Shown piece by piece: positions 22,401 through 30,149 of a stretch of DNA of 33,335 nucleotides (within the stretch, counting starts at the first letter, position 1; each line of letters opens with the position of its first letter). Both the position numbers and the translations under genes were made by a program. The notes under the pieces were generated by a model that searched no databases, was not told where the DNA came from, and was given only the letters and a program-made list of their open reading frames with translations. Origin of the DNA: Rhizobium sp. ASV20 (GTDB lineage Bacteria; Pseudomonadota; Alphaproteobacteria; Rhizobiales; Rhizobiaceae). The stretch spans positions 1-33,335 of the forward strand of contig NZ_JAELTU010000076.1 in the NCBI RefSeq assembly GCF_016429015.1, given 5' to 3'.

Positions 22401-23499
22401 GCTCGAGGGCCTGATCGAGAAAGCACTTGCTGAGAACTGGAACGAGGAGGCGCTTCTGACATTGGTTCGCGCCATGCCTGCAGTTCGCTGGGTCTGGGAG
22501 CGCGTCGCCGAAATCGGCGGCGCCATCGAAACGACATACTGGCAGACCGCGCAAGTCATGTGGATTGATGATCGCGAGGATGACGTCGTCTATGCTATAC
22601 GCAAGCTCATTCAGATGGGCGTGCCGCTGCGAGCGGTGGGGCTCGCTGGCCGGATGCGAAAGTCCGATCTTCCTTCGGACCTTATCATCGAAGTACTGCG
22701 CGAGGCAGCAAAGCAACCCTTCACTGGCGATTTAAACCATAATGAACTCGGCATGTTTCGCCATCATGTCGCGGAGCTCATGCAGATCCTCGACGATCGC
22801 GATGATGTCGAGCGGGAAGCGCTCGCGACGCTCGAATGGACTTATCTTGAAATCCTCGAGCATTCCCAGCGACCTGCAAAAGCGCTTCTCGCCGAGCTTT
22901 CGGAGCAACCGAAGCTTTTTGTCGATCTCCTGAAAGCCGTCTATCGAAAAAGCGATGATGAAGACAGTGACGCGGACGAACCTGTGCCCGAGACACCTGA
23001 AATGGCGAAAGCTGTGGCGAACCGCGCTTACGCGTTGCTCGGACATTGGAACAGAATTCCTGGCACACAGCGCGATGGGTCAATCGATCCAATCAGACTG
23101 ACTGAATGGATCAAAGAGGCGAGGAAGTTCGCCCGCGAGGCGGGCCGCCTTGATATCGGCGATAGCCGCATCGGACATATGCTCTCCTCGTCACCAGATG
23201 GCATAGATGGCAATTGGCCAGCCGAGGCTGTCAGGGAAGTCATTGATCTGTTCCACAGCAAGGAAATGATCGACGGCTTCGTCGTGGGCAAGATGAACCG
23301 CCGCGGCGTGACAACCCGTATGCCTCGCGATGGCGGATTGCTGGAGCGAAGAGAGGAAGCGCGCTATCGTCGGTGGGCAGATGCAATCATTTTTGATTAT
23401 CCTCGCACGGCCAACGCTTTGATCCGCCTTGCCGACTACTACGAGCGAGACGCCAGACGCGAGGACGAGCAGGCCGAGCGGTTAGATTGGCGCGACTAG
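19429..23499 (+). CDS. giant XRE-HTH / nuclease-like / STAND-like helical-repeat protein, candidate defence protein
   Basis: This protein of 1356 residues is not a named family member I can identify. Residues 13-72 are a canonical XRE helix-turn-helix (ARALLAWSQQDLAKTAGVAT, STIADFERGQRTPV), normally seen as a separate small protein in alphaproteobacteria. Residues 100-255 carry SGWDGH, GSVYVPQGETGWEIG, KASEDYAKR and YIFVTPRHWPGKDEW. This pattern resembles restriction-endonuclease-like domains of large antiviral NTPases; Asp147, Glu167 and Lys173 or Lys178 are the possible active site. Residues 275-390 look like a STAND NTPase without a P-loop (VMSLRATTADEAVAFFHAAL where GxGKT is expected), with a Walker-B-like LLIVLTD. 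From about 450 to the end it is helical, with tryptophan-rich repeats and no membrane segment. It is divergent from AbiEi. It may start at 19435 or 19438 from a leaderless transcript. Confidence 0.85.
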   Translation: MTMMKSSQTSELTPKHVRAARALLAWSQQDLAKTAGVATSTIADFERGQRTPVANNAQAIRSALESAGVRFLPTGAVIGPAIPPMDVSDRPGAPIRWVSAQDLSDWADRNDGVSGLPTLIANLVRATHGSAHLRFPSDEGVRHSGWDGHTIAAKGSVYVPQGETGWEIGAQRKNVSHKASEDYAKRSLDPSPIEPANATYIFVTPRHWPGKDEWAKARKKEGPWRDVRVYDANDLVHWIEQSPAVGAWLARRLGKRSDETRELEDVWSEWSQATELPLTADLVLTDRDEDVASVLRWLRSPPSVMSLRATTADEAVAFFHAALSELPDEFAQTYRARCLVATSEDAARRLGDASGSLLIVLTDPNPGLSRVLAGKGHFVLQIYDERAAANVDARTLARPSREGIANALIAAGMSDKRAETLARDSARELSVLRRRLPGAPGRLPEWAVASSPRALLAALLIGGWHEERKDDCRILEEIAGQPYEEIIRELAPMIRDLDSPLQKVGPAWRITSPIDAWFLLAQNLTPDDISRYETAALEVFGASDPRFDMEPDDRWMANVRGIQSAYSGLLRQGIGHSMILMALWGDKVRTVPDVGRRVDHIVQKLLQGADGHRWWSLSGDFRLLAEAAPGAFLDAIEESLDSDQPPIEALFGSDGGGITGQEHLADLMWALESLAWSKQLMPRVTYVLARLDAIDIKPRRFTNGPANSLRNIHLLWHPETFATLDERLKALDLIRKREPASSWKLMVGVLPQGRDHMSPSAMPRWRDYSVDDEEVVTWGLVERGTTEISKRLLDDAGLDPQRWSDLLDCLADLVPGTEVALANLAAAEPRMIDEDARATMWRKLRSTLHKHRQFPDADWSLDEPVLIALEDIYHRFAPVDPIESVAWLFDQTVELPDRVSAGWETEQRDIEEARKRAAASVYEAGGILAIQKLARRVEAAGYIGKALYDAGLPSTEFDSLLEFFLKAEDPLERDVAHGIVVTASRDREKEWLEGLIEKALAENWNEEALLTLVRAMPAVRWVWERVAEIGGAIETTYWQTAQVMWIDDREDDVVYAIRKLIQMGVPLRAVGLAGRMRKSDLPSDLIIEVLREAAKQPFTGDLNHNELGMFRHHVAELMQILDDRDDVEREALATLEWTYLEILEHSQRPAKALLAELSEQPKLFVDLLKAVYRKSDDEDSDADEPVPETPEMAKAVANRAYALLGHWNRIPGTQRDGSIDPIRLTEWIKEARKFAREAGRLDIGDSRIGHMLSSSPDGIDGNWPAEAVREVIDLFHSKEMIDGFVVGKMNRRGVTTRMPRDGGLLERREEARYRRWADAIIFDYPRTANALIRLADYYERDARREDEQAERLDWRD

Positions 23500-23974
23500 T
23501 GTTTTCCAACCGACTTTGCCCGACTAAGTGATGGGAATGAACGGGGGCTTGCGGGACGCGAGGGCATTTCCCGAGAATATCACGCATCGCCTCATTTTGT
23601 CACAACGGAACGGTCGAAGAACTAACTTCCGGCCGCATGAGGACCGTGTTTCTAAGCCGCTCAGTAGACTAGGAAGACGCTGTCGGTACATTATCCGCGA
23701 GAGGCGAACAGACGCGCCGCGTTGAGGAATTTCGGTATATTAGCTCATTTACAATATGAGGGCCGATGGTTCATATCCTTTCAAGGCGAAATGCTTTTGC
23801 CCGGATGGAAGTCGCTGTCGTTTCCACTCGCAATTTGTGGGAGGCATTGGGTTGATCTCAGTTTGGTAGCCCTGGACTGGCCTTGATCTGAATTCTCAGA
23901 ACAGTACAGGGTGACTTCCCCCGTGTTGCCGGCCGATAGACAATGTGGGCATGTCCCAACCTCGGAGAACGGCA
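23500..23974. other. gene-free stretch after the giant HTH-fusion gene
   Basis: I see no supported gene in these 475 bases. A plus-strand frame (23528-23725) and a minus-strand frame (23781-23975, with one CPHC) lack ribosome-binding sites and family resemblance. A promoter-like TTGAGG/TATATT pair near 23724-23743 points right toward no gene. Confidence 0.45.
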
Positions 23975-24868
23975 TTAGGATCTATCGCGGAGAGCTTCCA
24001 AAACGACGGTAAACGCGGCGGAAGGCTGCCGACGGCTCGGATAGTATAAATGGTAGCCCGGATAATAAGGGCACCAGTCGCCGAGAACCTCAACCAGACG
24101 CCCGGTTTCAATCTCGGGCTTTGCCAAACCCTCCGGGATGAAGCCCAATCCGAACCCGTCGATCGCCATGTTCAAGATTTGTGTGATCCCGTTGCACGTC
24201 ATCTGGCCATCGACCCGTACCCGAAGCTCCTGGCCGTTCTTCTCGAACTCCCACGCGTAAAGGCCGCCTTTCGTCGGAAGCCGCAGATTGATGCAGTTGT
24301 GGCGCGTGAGATCCTGCGGCGTCTTCGGCTTTGGATGCTTTGCCAGATAAGCAGGTGAGCCAATCACGATCATCCGCTGGGGCGGGCTGATCCGGGTCGC
24401 GATCATTCCTTGAGACACCATCTCTCCAAGGCGGACGCCGGCATCGAAGCGCTCGGTAACAATGTCCGTCAACCCATAGTCGATGACGAATTCGACCTTG
24501 ATATCAGGGTATTCCGGCAGCACGTCGCGCAGCTTCGGCCACAGGATATGATCGATCGCAAAGTCTTCGGAGGTGATCCTGATAGTACCCGCTGGTTTCT
24601 CGCGCAGGTCGGTCAGGATTTCCAGCTCGCCCTCGATCTCCTCAAAGCGCGGACTGATGGCTGCAAACAGGCGCTCGCCTTCAGGTGTCGGCGCGACGCT
24701 TCTCGTTGTGCGGGTGAGCAACCTGACGCCAAGTCGCTCTTCGAGGCCGCGGATCGTGTGGCTGAGCCCTGACTGCGACATTCCCAGTTTCGCGGCAGCC
24801 CTTGTGAAGCTGCGCTCACGGGCGACGGCGAGGAATGCAAGCAGGTCGTTGACGTTTTCTCGGAGCAT
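23975..24868 (-). CDS. LysR-family transcriptional regulator (paralogue of 6089-6982)
   Basis: This 297-residue regulator has the winged helix NDLLAFLAVARERSFTRAAA and MSQSGLSHTIRGLEERLGVR. Its effector domain includes FVIDYGLTDIVTERFDAGVR and the end motif PGYHLYYPSRRQPSAAF. It has the same length as the LysR at 6089-6982 and shares long stretches with it, so the two are clear paralogues. The start at 24868 has GGGAAG upstream; a longer frame to 24937 is not conserved. It diverges from the cupin/SDR/MFS/aldo-keto series and is its likely regulator. The inducer is unknown. Confidence 0.94.
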   Translation of the reverse strand: MLRENVNDLLAFLAVARERSFTRAAAKLGMSQSGLSHTIRGLEERLGVRLLTRTTRSVAPTPEGERLFAAISPRFEEIEGELEILTDLREKPAGTIRITSEDFAIDHILWPKLRDVLPEYPDIKVEFVIDYGLTDIVTERFDAGVRLGEMVSQGMIATRISPPQRMIVIGSPAYLAKHPKPKTPQDLTRHNCINLRLPTKGGLYAWEFEKNGQELRVRVDGQMTCNGITQILNMAIDGFGLGFIPEGLAKPEIETGRLVEVLGDWCPYYPGYHLYYPSRRQPSAAFTVVLEALRDRS

Positions 24869-24881
24869 TGATGGCTTCCCG

Positions 24882-24939
24882 GCATGAATGACGAGCGAAT
24901 ATAGCACGAGAGCGATGACCCGCCAGATTTCATTCATGC
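24882..24939. promoter_or_regulatory. 10-bp inverted repeat in the LysR/cupin divergent region
   Basis: GCATGAATGA (24882-24891) and TCATTCATGC (24930-24939) are perfect complements 38 bases apart, immediately upstream of the LysR start at 24868. A second dyad, TAAT...ATTA, lies near 24975-25000 closer to the cupin gene. Either could be a LysR binding region. Confidence 0.45.
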
Positions 24940-25036
24940 GCGCGGCCCATAAGTCTATGCAGCATTGAGCCTCTAATCCTGATCAATCGATCGTATTACC
25001 TTCGGTCCAGCAAAATTCTTCCAGATGGAGATGGAC

Positions 25037-25432
25037 ATGGATATCACTCGAAACGGCGCGACCCCATCGGCCAAGGGGCCCGCGGACTGGTTCACTGGAA
25101 CCGTGCGGATCGACGGGCTGTTCACCGCCAATGAATCGCGGCGCGCGTCGTCGGCTATCGTTACATTCGAACCGGGGGCCCGTACAGCGTGGCACACCCA
25201 TCCTCTTGGCCAGACACTGATCGTCACGGCTGGCTTTGGTCATGTCCAGAGAGAAGGCGGACCCATCGAGGAAATTCGTCCAGGCGACGTCGTCTGGTTC
25301 CCGCCTGGCGAAAAGCATTGGCATGGAGCATCGCCGACGACCGCAATGTCGCACATCGCACTGCAAGAGAACCTCGACGGAAAGGTCGTCGACTGGCTCG
25401 AGCATGTTACCGACGAACAATATAAAGGCTGA
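25037..25432 (+). CDS. cupin-domain protein, cytosolic paralogue of 10675-11175
   Basis: This 131-residue single cupin has metal ligands His53, His55 and Gln59 in TAWHTHPLGQT and His94 or His96 in PPGEKHWHGAS. The start at 25037 (MDITRNG) has GGAG six bases upstream; ATGs at 25025 and 25031 do not fit a ribosome-binding site. It lacks the signal peptide of its paralogue. The next gene (SDR) starts five bases after its stop, so the two are co-translated. Related small cupins occur with carbonyl reductases and carboxymuconolactone-decarboxylase proteins. The reaction is not established from sequence. Confidence 0.92.
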   Translation: MDITRNGATPSAKGPADWFTGTVRIDGLFTANESRRASSAIVTFEPGARTAWHTHPLGQTLIVTAGFGHVQREGGPIEEIRPGDVVWFPPGEKHWHGASPTTAMSHIALQENLDGKVVDWLEHVTDEQYKG

Positions 25433-25437
25433 ACACC

Positions 25438-26199
25438 ATGACATTCTCTTTTGATGGACAAGTCGCGCTGGTCACCGGAGCGGCATCGGGCATGGGTCTG
25501 GCGGCCGCCAAAGCCTTCGCCGCCGCAGGCGCTTCGGTGGCGCTGGCGGACATGAATGAGGAAGCCGTGATGAAGGCCGCTGCGGATCTCACCGCCGCCG
25601 GTCACCACGCGATCGGTATTCGCTGCGATGTTGCTGATCTCGCCCAGGCGAAGGCGATGGTCGACAGGACGGTGGCGAGGTTCGGACGCCTCGACGCCGC
25701 CTTCAACAATGCCGGCGTGCAGAGCCCCGTCGCTGAGACGGCCGATGCATCGCCTGACGACTATGATTTCGTGATGGGCGTCAATCTTAAGGGCGTCTGG
25801 AACTGTTTGAAGTACGAGCTCATCCAGATGCGAAAGCAGGGCAGCGGCACCATCGTCAACAACTCTTCGCTCGGCGGCATCGTCGGTATCGCCGAGCGCG
25901 GCATCTACCATGCATCAAAACACGGCGTCGTCGGGCTGACCAAGAGCGCCGGACTGGAATACGCCTCGCGCGGGATCCGGATCAATGCGATCTGCCCCGG
26001 CATCATTGCGACCCCGATGGTTACCGACATGCTGGAGACCCAGCCCGAGGCCATGGATGTCATGATGAAGGATGTCCCGATCGGCCGGCTCGGAACGGCT
26101 GAAGAGATTGCCGATGCGGTGCTGTGGCTATCCAGCCCTTACTCGACGTTCGTGATCGGACACGCGCTTCCTGTCGATGGCGGATACACCGTCCGCTGA
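25438..26199 (+). CDS. short-chain dehydrogenase/reductase
   Basis: This 253-residue classical SDR has the cofactor motif TGAASGMG (13-20) and Asp38 after beta-2 (VALADMN), which favours NAD(H). It also has NNAG (90-93), and the catalytic Asn116, Ser143 or Ser144 (VNNSSLGG), Tyr157 and Lys161 (YHASK). The C-terminal GHALPVDGGYTVR is the usual end. It lies in the cupin-SDR-MFS series, five bases after the cupin. It probably oxidises or reduces an alcohol/ketone in the same pathway as the nearby aldo/keto reductase. Specificity cannot be read. Confidence 0.94.
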   Translation: MTFSFDGQVALVTGAASGMGLAAAKAFAAAGASVALADMNEEAVMKAAADLTAAGHHAIGIRCDVADLAQAKAMVDRTVARFGRLDAAFNNAGVQSPVAETADASPDDYDFVMGVNLKGVWNCLKYELIQMRKQGSGTIVNNSSLGGIVGIAERGIYHASKHGVVGLTKSAGLEYASRGIRINAICPGIIATPMVTDMLETQPEAMDVMMKDVPIGRLGTAEEIADAVLWLSSPYSTFVIGHALPVDGGYTVR

Positions 26200-26237
26200 T
26201 CGGCACCACCACCATCCGAGGTCGTCTGGAGGCGAAC

Positions 26238-27473
26238 ATGTCGCGAGATATCGAAGGCGTGGCCATCACACAGGTCGCCGAAGGGCATCCGTGGAGGATC
26301 CTGGCGACACTGAGCGCACTGCTTGGCTTTGCCTCCATCTCAACGGACTTCTATCTGCCGGCCATGCCGACGATGGCCCTATCGCTCGGAGCGTCGGCAG
26401 GTGCGATGGGTTGGACGATATCGGCCTATCTGGCTGGCTTCAGCCTGGGGCAGCTTTTGTGGGGCCCGATCGGCGACAGATACGGCCGGCGGCTGCCGGT
26501 TGCCATCGGTCTTGTTCTCTTCATCATCGGCTCTGCGGGATGCGGATTGTCGACAACCGCCGTCATGATGATCTGCTGTCGCGTGGTGCAGGCCGCCGGT
26601 GCATGCGCAGGGGTTGTGCTGGCACGGGCAATGATCCGCGATCTCTACGAAGGTGATCGGGCAGCACAGATGCTATCGGCATTGATGACGGTTATGGCGG
26701 TGGCCCCCTTGCTCGGCCCAGTAATCGGAGGGCAGATTCTTGTTGTCGCCGGGTGGCGTGCGATCTTCGCGACGCTTGTCGCCGTCGGGGTACTGACACT
26801 GATTGCCCTGTTGAGACTGCCGGAAACTCTGCCTGCGCATCGGCGGAACCGCGAGCCGCTCGGACAGGCATTCAAGCAGTATGGCCATTTGATCCGCGGG
26901 CGGCGATTGATTGGCTATGCGGGCGCCGGCGGATTTTTCTTCGCGGGCACCTTTGCCTATATCGCGGGATCACCCTTCGCCTACATCGTCTATCACCACG
27001 TTCCCGCACGCTTCTACGGCCTATTGTTCGGTCTTGGTATCGTCGGCATCATGGTGACGAGTTCGGTGAATTCCCGGTTGGTCACACGGTTCGGGACCCG
27101 ACGCATGCTGATCGCGGGAAGCTCTGCTGCTGCCTTGGCCGGCATCCTCCTCTCTGTGAACGCCTGGACTGACTGGGCGGGTCTCTGGGGATTGGTTGTT
27201 CCGATGTTTTTGTTCGTGTCGGCGACAGGATTTATTGTTGCGAACGCAGTCGCCGGGGCGCTCGCTGATTTCCCGAACAGGGCAGGGGCAGTGTCTGCGC
27301 TTGTCGGAGGCATCCAATATGGTGGCGGTATCCTCGGCTCGGCGCTGGTCGGCTTCGTCGCAGATGGAACGCCGTGGCCAATGGGGTGGGTCGTTGGGAT
27401 TTCCGGGCTCGGTTGCGTTGCCTGCGCGATGTTCATTCCGGAGAGAGACCTTAGAGCGCCTACCGATTTATGA
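26238..27473 (+). CDS. MFS efflux transporter, Bcr/CflA type
   Basis: This 411-residue inner-membrane antiporter has 12 predicted helices. The family start ALLGFASISTDFYLPAMPTM is characteristic of Bcr/CflA exporters (DHA1). Motif A is GPIGDRYGRRLPVAIG and the fourth helix has RVVQAAGACAGVVLARAMIR. The start at 26238 has GGAGG six bases upstream; a longer frame back to 26124 is not conserved. It lies 38 bases after the SDR gene in the same operon. It is a functional counterpart of the DHA2 exporter in block A but is not closely related to it. Likely exports a toxic substrate or product. Confidence 0.93.
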   Translation: MSRDIEGVAITQVAEGHPWRILATLSALLGFASISTDFYLPAMPTMALSLGASAGAMGWTISAYLAGFSLGQLLWGPIGDRYGRRLPVAIGLVLFIIGSAGCGLSTTAVMMICCRVVQAAGACAGVVLARAMIRDLYEGDRAAQMLSALMTVMAVAPLLGPVIGGQILVVAGWRAIFATLVAVGVLTLIALLRLPETLPAHRRNREPLGQAFKQYGHLIRGRRLIGYAGAGGFFFAGTFAYIAGSPFAYIVYHHVPARFYGLLFGLGIVGIMVTSSVNSRLVTRFGTRRMLIAGSSAAALAGILLSVNAWTDWAGLWGLVVPMFLFVSATGFIVANAVAGALADFPNRAGAVSALVGGIQYGGGILGSALVGFVADGTPWPMGWVVGISGLGCVACAMFIPERDLRAPTDL

Positions 27474-27603
27474 GCAGGACCCAAAGCTTCTATCGGGAAA
27501 CGCAGGCCAATCATCCCTGGTCCGATGGCTAGTTATGATCCGCGATACTCGCTGAACGCCCCAGACTGTCGAAACCACCCAAAACCTTGAAAGGCTAAAT
27601 CTG

Positions 27604-28692
27604 ATGAAACATACGAAGCTTGGAAACACTGGCATCGCGATTTCGAAGCTGGGCCTTGGAACCATGTACTTCGGCGACGAGACATCGCAGGAAGAGGCAT
27701 TCGCCATCATGGATGGCTATGTCGAAGCCGGAGGCAATCTGATCGACACGGCCAACGTCTATGTCGGCGGTGTCGCGGAACAGATCGTGGGGCGCTGGTT
27801 TGCCGCTCGATCCAAGGACGTTACCGATCGTGTCATTCTGGCCACCAAGGGCCGCAGCGGGAGGAGCGAGGATCCGAACGCGATGGGACTGTCCCGTCGC
27901 CATCTCCACCGGGCACTCGATGCTTCCTTGAAACGTCTCGGTGTCGAGATCGTCGATCTCTACCAACTCCATGCATCCGACATGCATACTCCCGTCGAAG
28001 AGACGCTGGCGTTCCTCGACGAGGCCGTGCGCGCCGGCAAGATCCATTACTTCGGCTTATCCAACTTCACCGGCTGGCAGCTCCAGCTCTTCGCTTCGAC
28101 TGCGAAAGCCATGGGCATCCAGATCCCGGCGAGCCTTCAGCAGCAATACAGCCTGCTGTCGCGTGAGAACGAGTGGGAGGTGATCCCGGCGGCCCTCTAT
28201 AACAACGTGAGCATATTGCCCTGGTCGCCGCTGGCCGGCGGGTTCCTGGCTGGCAAATACCAGCGCGGCGGCAAACCTGCCGCGAAGACCCGCGCTGGAT
28301 CCGACAAGGCGCTCTACCAGTGGACATCGGAAGAATATGCCGACTCCGACAGGAACTGGGCGACCATCGACACGGTCGTCCGCATCGCAAAAGAGTACGG
28401 CGCAACGCCTAGCCAGGTGGCGTTGAGCTGGATCGGCAATCGACCCGGTGTGGCTGCGCCGATCTTCGGTGCCCGAACCCTTGAACAACTGACCGACAAC
28501 CTCGGATCCGCCGATCTGATACTTGACGAAACGGCGACCGTCACGCTGGAAGAAGTCAGCCGGCCCGTTCCAGGAGGATATCCCTACGGTGCGTTCGGAG
28601 CCGGACAGAGGAACCGGGACTTGAAAGATGGCGTACCGGCTCCTGGACTTCCGGTAGCTGGTGGATCGCAGCACCCCCTCGGGCGCATTTAG
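27604..28692 (+). CDS. aldo/keto reductase (YghZ / Kv-beta-like group)
   Basis: This 362-residue NADPH-dependent reductase has the catalytic set Asp48 and Tyr53 (LIDTANVYVGG), Lys82 (LATKGRSG) and His123 (LYQLHASDMH). The substrate-loop insert SLQQQYSLLSRENEWEVIPA and the phosphate-binding GARTLEQLTDNLGSADL place it in the longer AKR6/11/14-like group. The C-terminal 40 residues (FGAGQRNRDLKDGVPAPGLP and on) are rich in Gly and Pro and longer than usual. AAAGG lies upstream of the start. It is 130 bases after the MFS gene, so it may share its transcript or have its own promoter. Confidence 0.92.
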   Translation: MKHTKLGNTGIAISKLGLGTMYFGDETSQEEAFAIMDGYVEAGGNLIDTANVYVGGVAEQIVGRWFAARSKDVTDRVILATKGRSGRSEDPNAMGLSRRHLHRALDASLKRLGVEIVDLYQLHASDMHTPVEETLAFLDEAVRAGKIHYFGLSNFTGWQLQLFASTAKAMGIQIPASLQQQYSLLSRENEWEVIPAALYNNVSILPWSPLAGGFLAGKYQRGGKPAAKTRAGSDKALYQWTSEEYADSDRNWATIDTVVRIAKEYGATPSQVALSWIGNRPGVAAPIFGARTLEQLTDNLGSADLILDETATVTLEEVSRPVPGGYPYGAFGAGQRNRDLKDGVPAPGLPVAGGSQHPLGRI

Positions 28693-28712
28693 CAAACAGG
28701 CCGAGAGAGAGA

Positions 28713-28729
28713 GCCGCATTCCTTGCGGC
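28713..28729 (+). terminator. short hairpin after the aldo/keto reductase gene
   Basis: GCCGC/GCGGC with a 7-base loop, flanked by further GAGA/TCTC pairing, lies 21 bases after the stop codon. There is no strong T-run. Confidence 0.35.
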
Positions 28730-28825
28730 GTCTCCGATACCCAAACAACCCATCCACGCATTGCAATCCCAAACACCGTCATCGAGCTTCGCTCTGACCT
28801 GCTCTAATTTATGAAGGAAACACAT

Positions 28826-29059
28826 ATGCCTCACGTCATAGTCAAGCTGGCTTCAGGCCGAACCGAAGAACAGAAGACGACGCTCGCTCTGAGGCTGACG
28901 CAAGCGGTAAGGGAAGTCATGGGTTCCAGCGAAGATGATATCTCCGTAGCGGTCGAGGACGTCCTTGTGGCCGATTGGGTGGAGAAGGTCTACGTTCCTG
29001 AGATCCAGGGTAGGCCGGAACTCATCTATAAGAAGCCTGGTTACGATCCGTTCAAATAG
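28826..29059 (+). CDS. 4-oxalocrotonate tautomerase-family protein
   Basis: This 77-residue tautomerase starts MPHVIVKLASGRTEEQKTTL. Pro2 becomes the N-terminal catalytic base (Pro-1) after Met removal, the defining feature of the family. The start at 28826 is chosen because it places this proline second and has AAGGA seven bases upstream; the frame's first ATG at 28811 would bury the proline. The C-terminus GRPELIYKKPGYDPFK is longer than in classical 62-residue enzymes and matches the slightly larger group. Such enzymes interconvert enol and keto forms of ring-cleavage products. Its position beside reductases, hydrolases and cupins fits this. Confidence 0.92.
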   Translation: MPHVIVKLASGRTEEQKTTLALRLTQAVREVMGSSEDDISVAVEDVLVADWVEKVYVPEIQGRPELIYKKPGYDPFK

Positions 29060-29181
29060 CCGAGTGTCAGCCGAAATCTTGGAGCTCGCATGGGACGTCT
29101 AAGTGGCTGGCAAAGCGAAGTCCCCGAAGCCGGGGGCGGGGGAGCAAAATCCGTTGAGGCGACGCCACCCATTTAAAGCGT

Positions 29182-29206
29182 GGAGCGCGCGGAGCTCGCG
29201 CGCTCC
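29182..29206. terminator. strong bidirectional hairpin between convergent genes
   Basis: GGAGCGCGC and GCGCGCTCC form a perfect 9-bp GC-rich stem around a 7-base loop. It lies between the tautomerase stop (29059) and the stop of the leftward hydrolase (29224), so it can serve both. A second smaller stem, CCCCG/CGGGG, is at 29122-29135. Confidence 0.55.
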
Positions 29207-29223
29207 TTCAACGCTGGCAATGT

Positions 29224-29991
29224 TCAATGATCTGCGGCGCGCTCGATCACCTCAGCCACTTCGCCCGGATGGGACAGCATTGCCACATGGCTGGATTTGA
29301 TCGTCTGCGTCGTCGCATGGATCGATTGGGCCATAGTACTTTCGAGCGTTGGAAGGATGGCGCGATCGGCACTTGCGACAACGTACCAGGACGGCTTGCT
29401 TCGCCAAGCAGGTATGTCGATTACGCCGCCAAGCGACTTAACGTTCGTCGGCGCTTCGGCCGCATAAAGAACGTCCTTCTCGCTAGGTGTCAGGTCCTGG
29501 GCAAAATCGTCGAAAATGCCCTTCTTGCTTATCGTTACGAAGCCATCAGCATCCGGCTTTGCCTCAGCGGCCATCGGCGACGGCGCGACCGACGCGTTCA
29601 GCGAGCCGACTGACTGTCCGGCATCCGGCGCAAAGGCTGCCACGTAGACGAGCCCCGTCACCTTCTGGTCATTGCCGGCTTCGGTGATGACTGCGCCGCC
29701 ATATGAATGACCCACCAGAAGGACGGGGCCTGGCTCCGCCGTGATTGCCCGCTTGACGGTAGCCGCATCGTCCGCCAGCGACGTCAAGGGAAGGTGGACG
29801 GCCGTCACGTTGTATCCCTTGGCGCTGAGGAGCGGTATCACCTTGGACCAGCTGGAGCCGTCCGCCCAGGCACCATGAACGAGGATGATGTTCTTGGTCG
29901 GTTGAGCGAAAGCACTTCCAGGCAAGATCGCCACGGCAAGTGCAGACGTGGCAATGCAAAGATGCCGGATGCGCGTCGATATATTTGTCAT
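29224..29991 (-). CDS. exported alpha/beta hydrolase (AB hydrolase-6, esterase-like)
   Basis: This 255-residue hydrolase has a Sec signal peptide (CIATSALAVAILPGSAFA, cleavage likely after residue 29). The fold starts NIILVHGAWADGSSW, with nucleophile Ser96 in LVGHSYGG, probable acid Asp209 (VVASADRAI) and His235 in SSHVAMLSHP. The substrate class is small esters or amides by family. The start at 29991 has GGAGG about eight bases upstream; a longer frame to 30069 is not conserved. It is transcribed leftward and is 158 bases downstream of the SDR gene at 30150, which may leave room for its own promoter. Confidence 0.93.
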   Translation of the reverse strand: MTNISTRIRHLCIATSALAVAILPGSAFAQPTKNIILVHGAWADGSSWSKVIPLLSAKGYNVTAVHLPLTSLADDAATVKRAITAEPGPVLLVGHSYGGAVITEAGNDQKVTGLVYVAAFAPDAGQSVGSLNASVAPSPMAAEAKPDADGFVTISKKGIFDDFAQDLTPSEKDVLYAAEAPTNVKSLGGVIDIPAWRSKPSWYVVASADRAILPTLESTMAQSIHATTQTIKSSHVAMLSHPGEVAEVIERAADH

Positions 29992-30149
29992 GCTATTACC
30001 TCCATGCGAAGTTGAATCGGCTACTGCAACGGCCCCGAGCCGCCGATTTCTGCTTCGGGGAAGGCGCACTGTCGGGTTGCCTCATCACTCTGCCGAAACG
30101 GTGAGAAGGATGGATACCAATCGAAGCGGATTCATAGACCGACCGATCT

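Noticed and set aside
23781..23975. 64-residue minus-strand frame with a CPHC motif
   Set aside because: A single CPHC without a second metal-binding pair, no ribosome-binding site, and it abuts the LysR stop; likely chance.
29122..29135. CCCCG/CGGGG stem as a separate terminator
   Set aside because: It is short and lies next to the much stronger 29182-29206 hairpin, which explains the position better.
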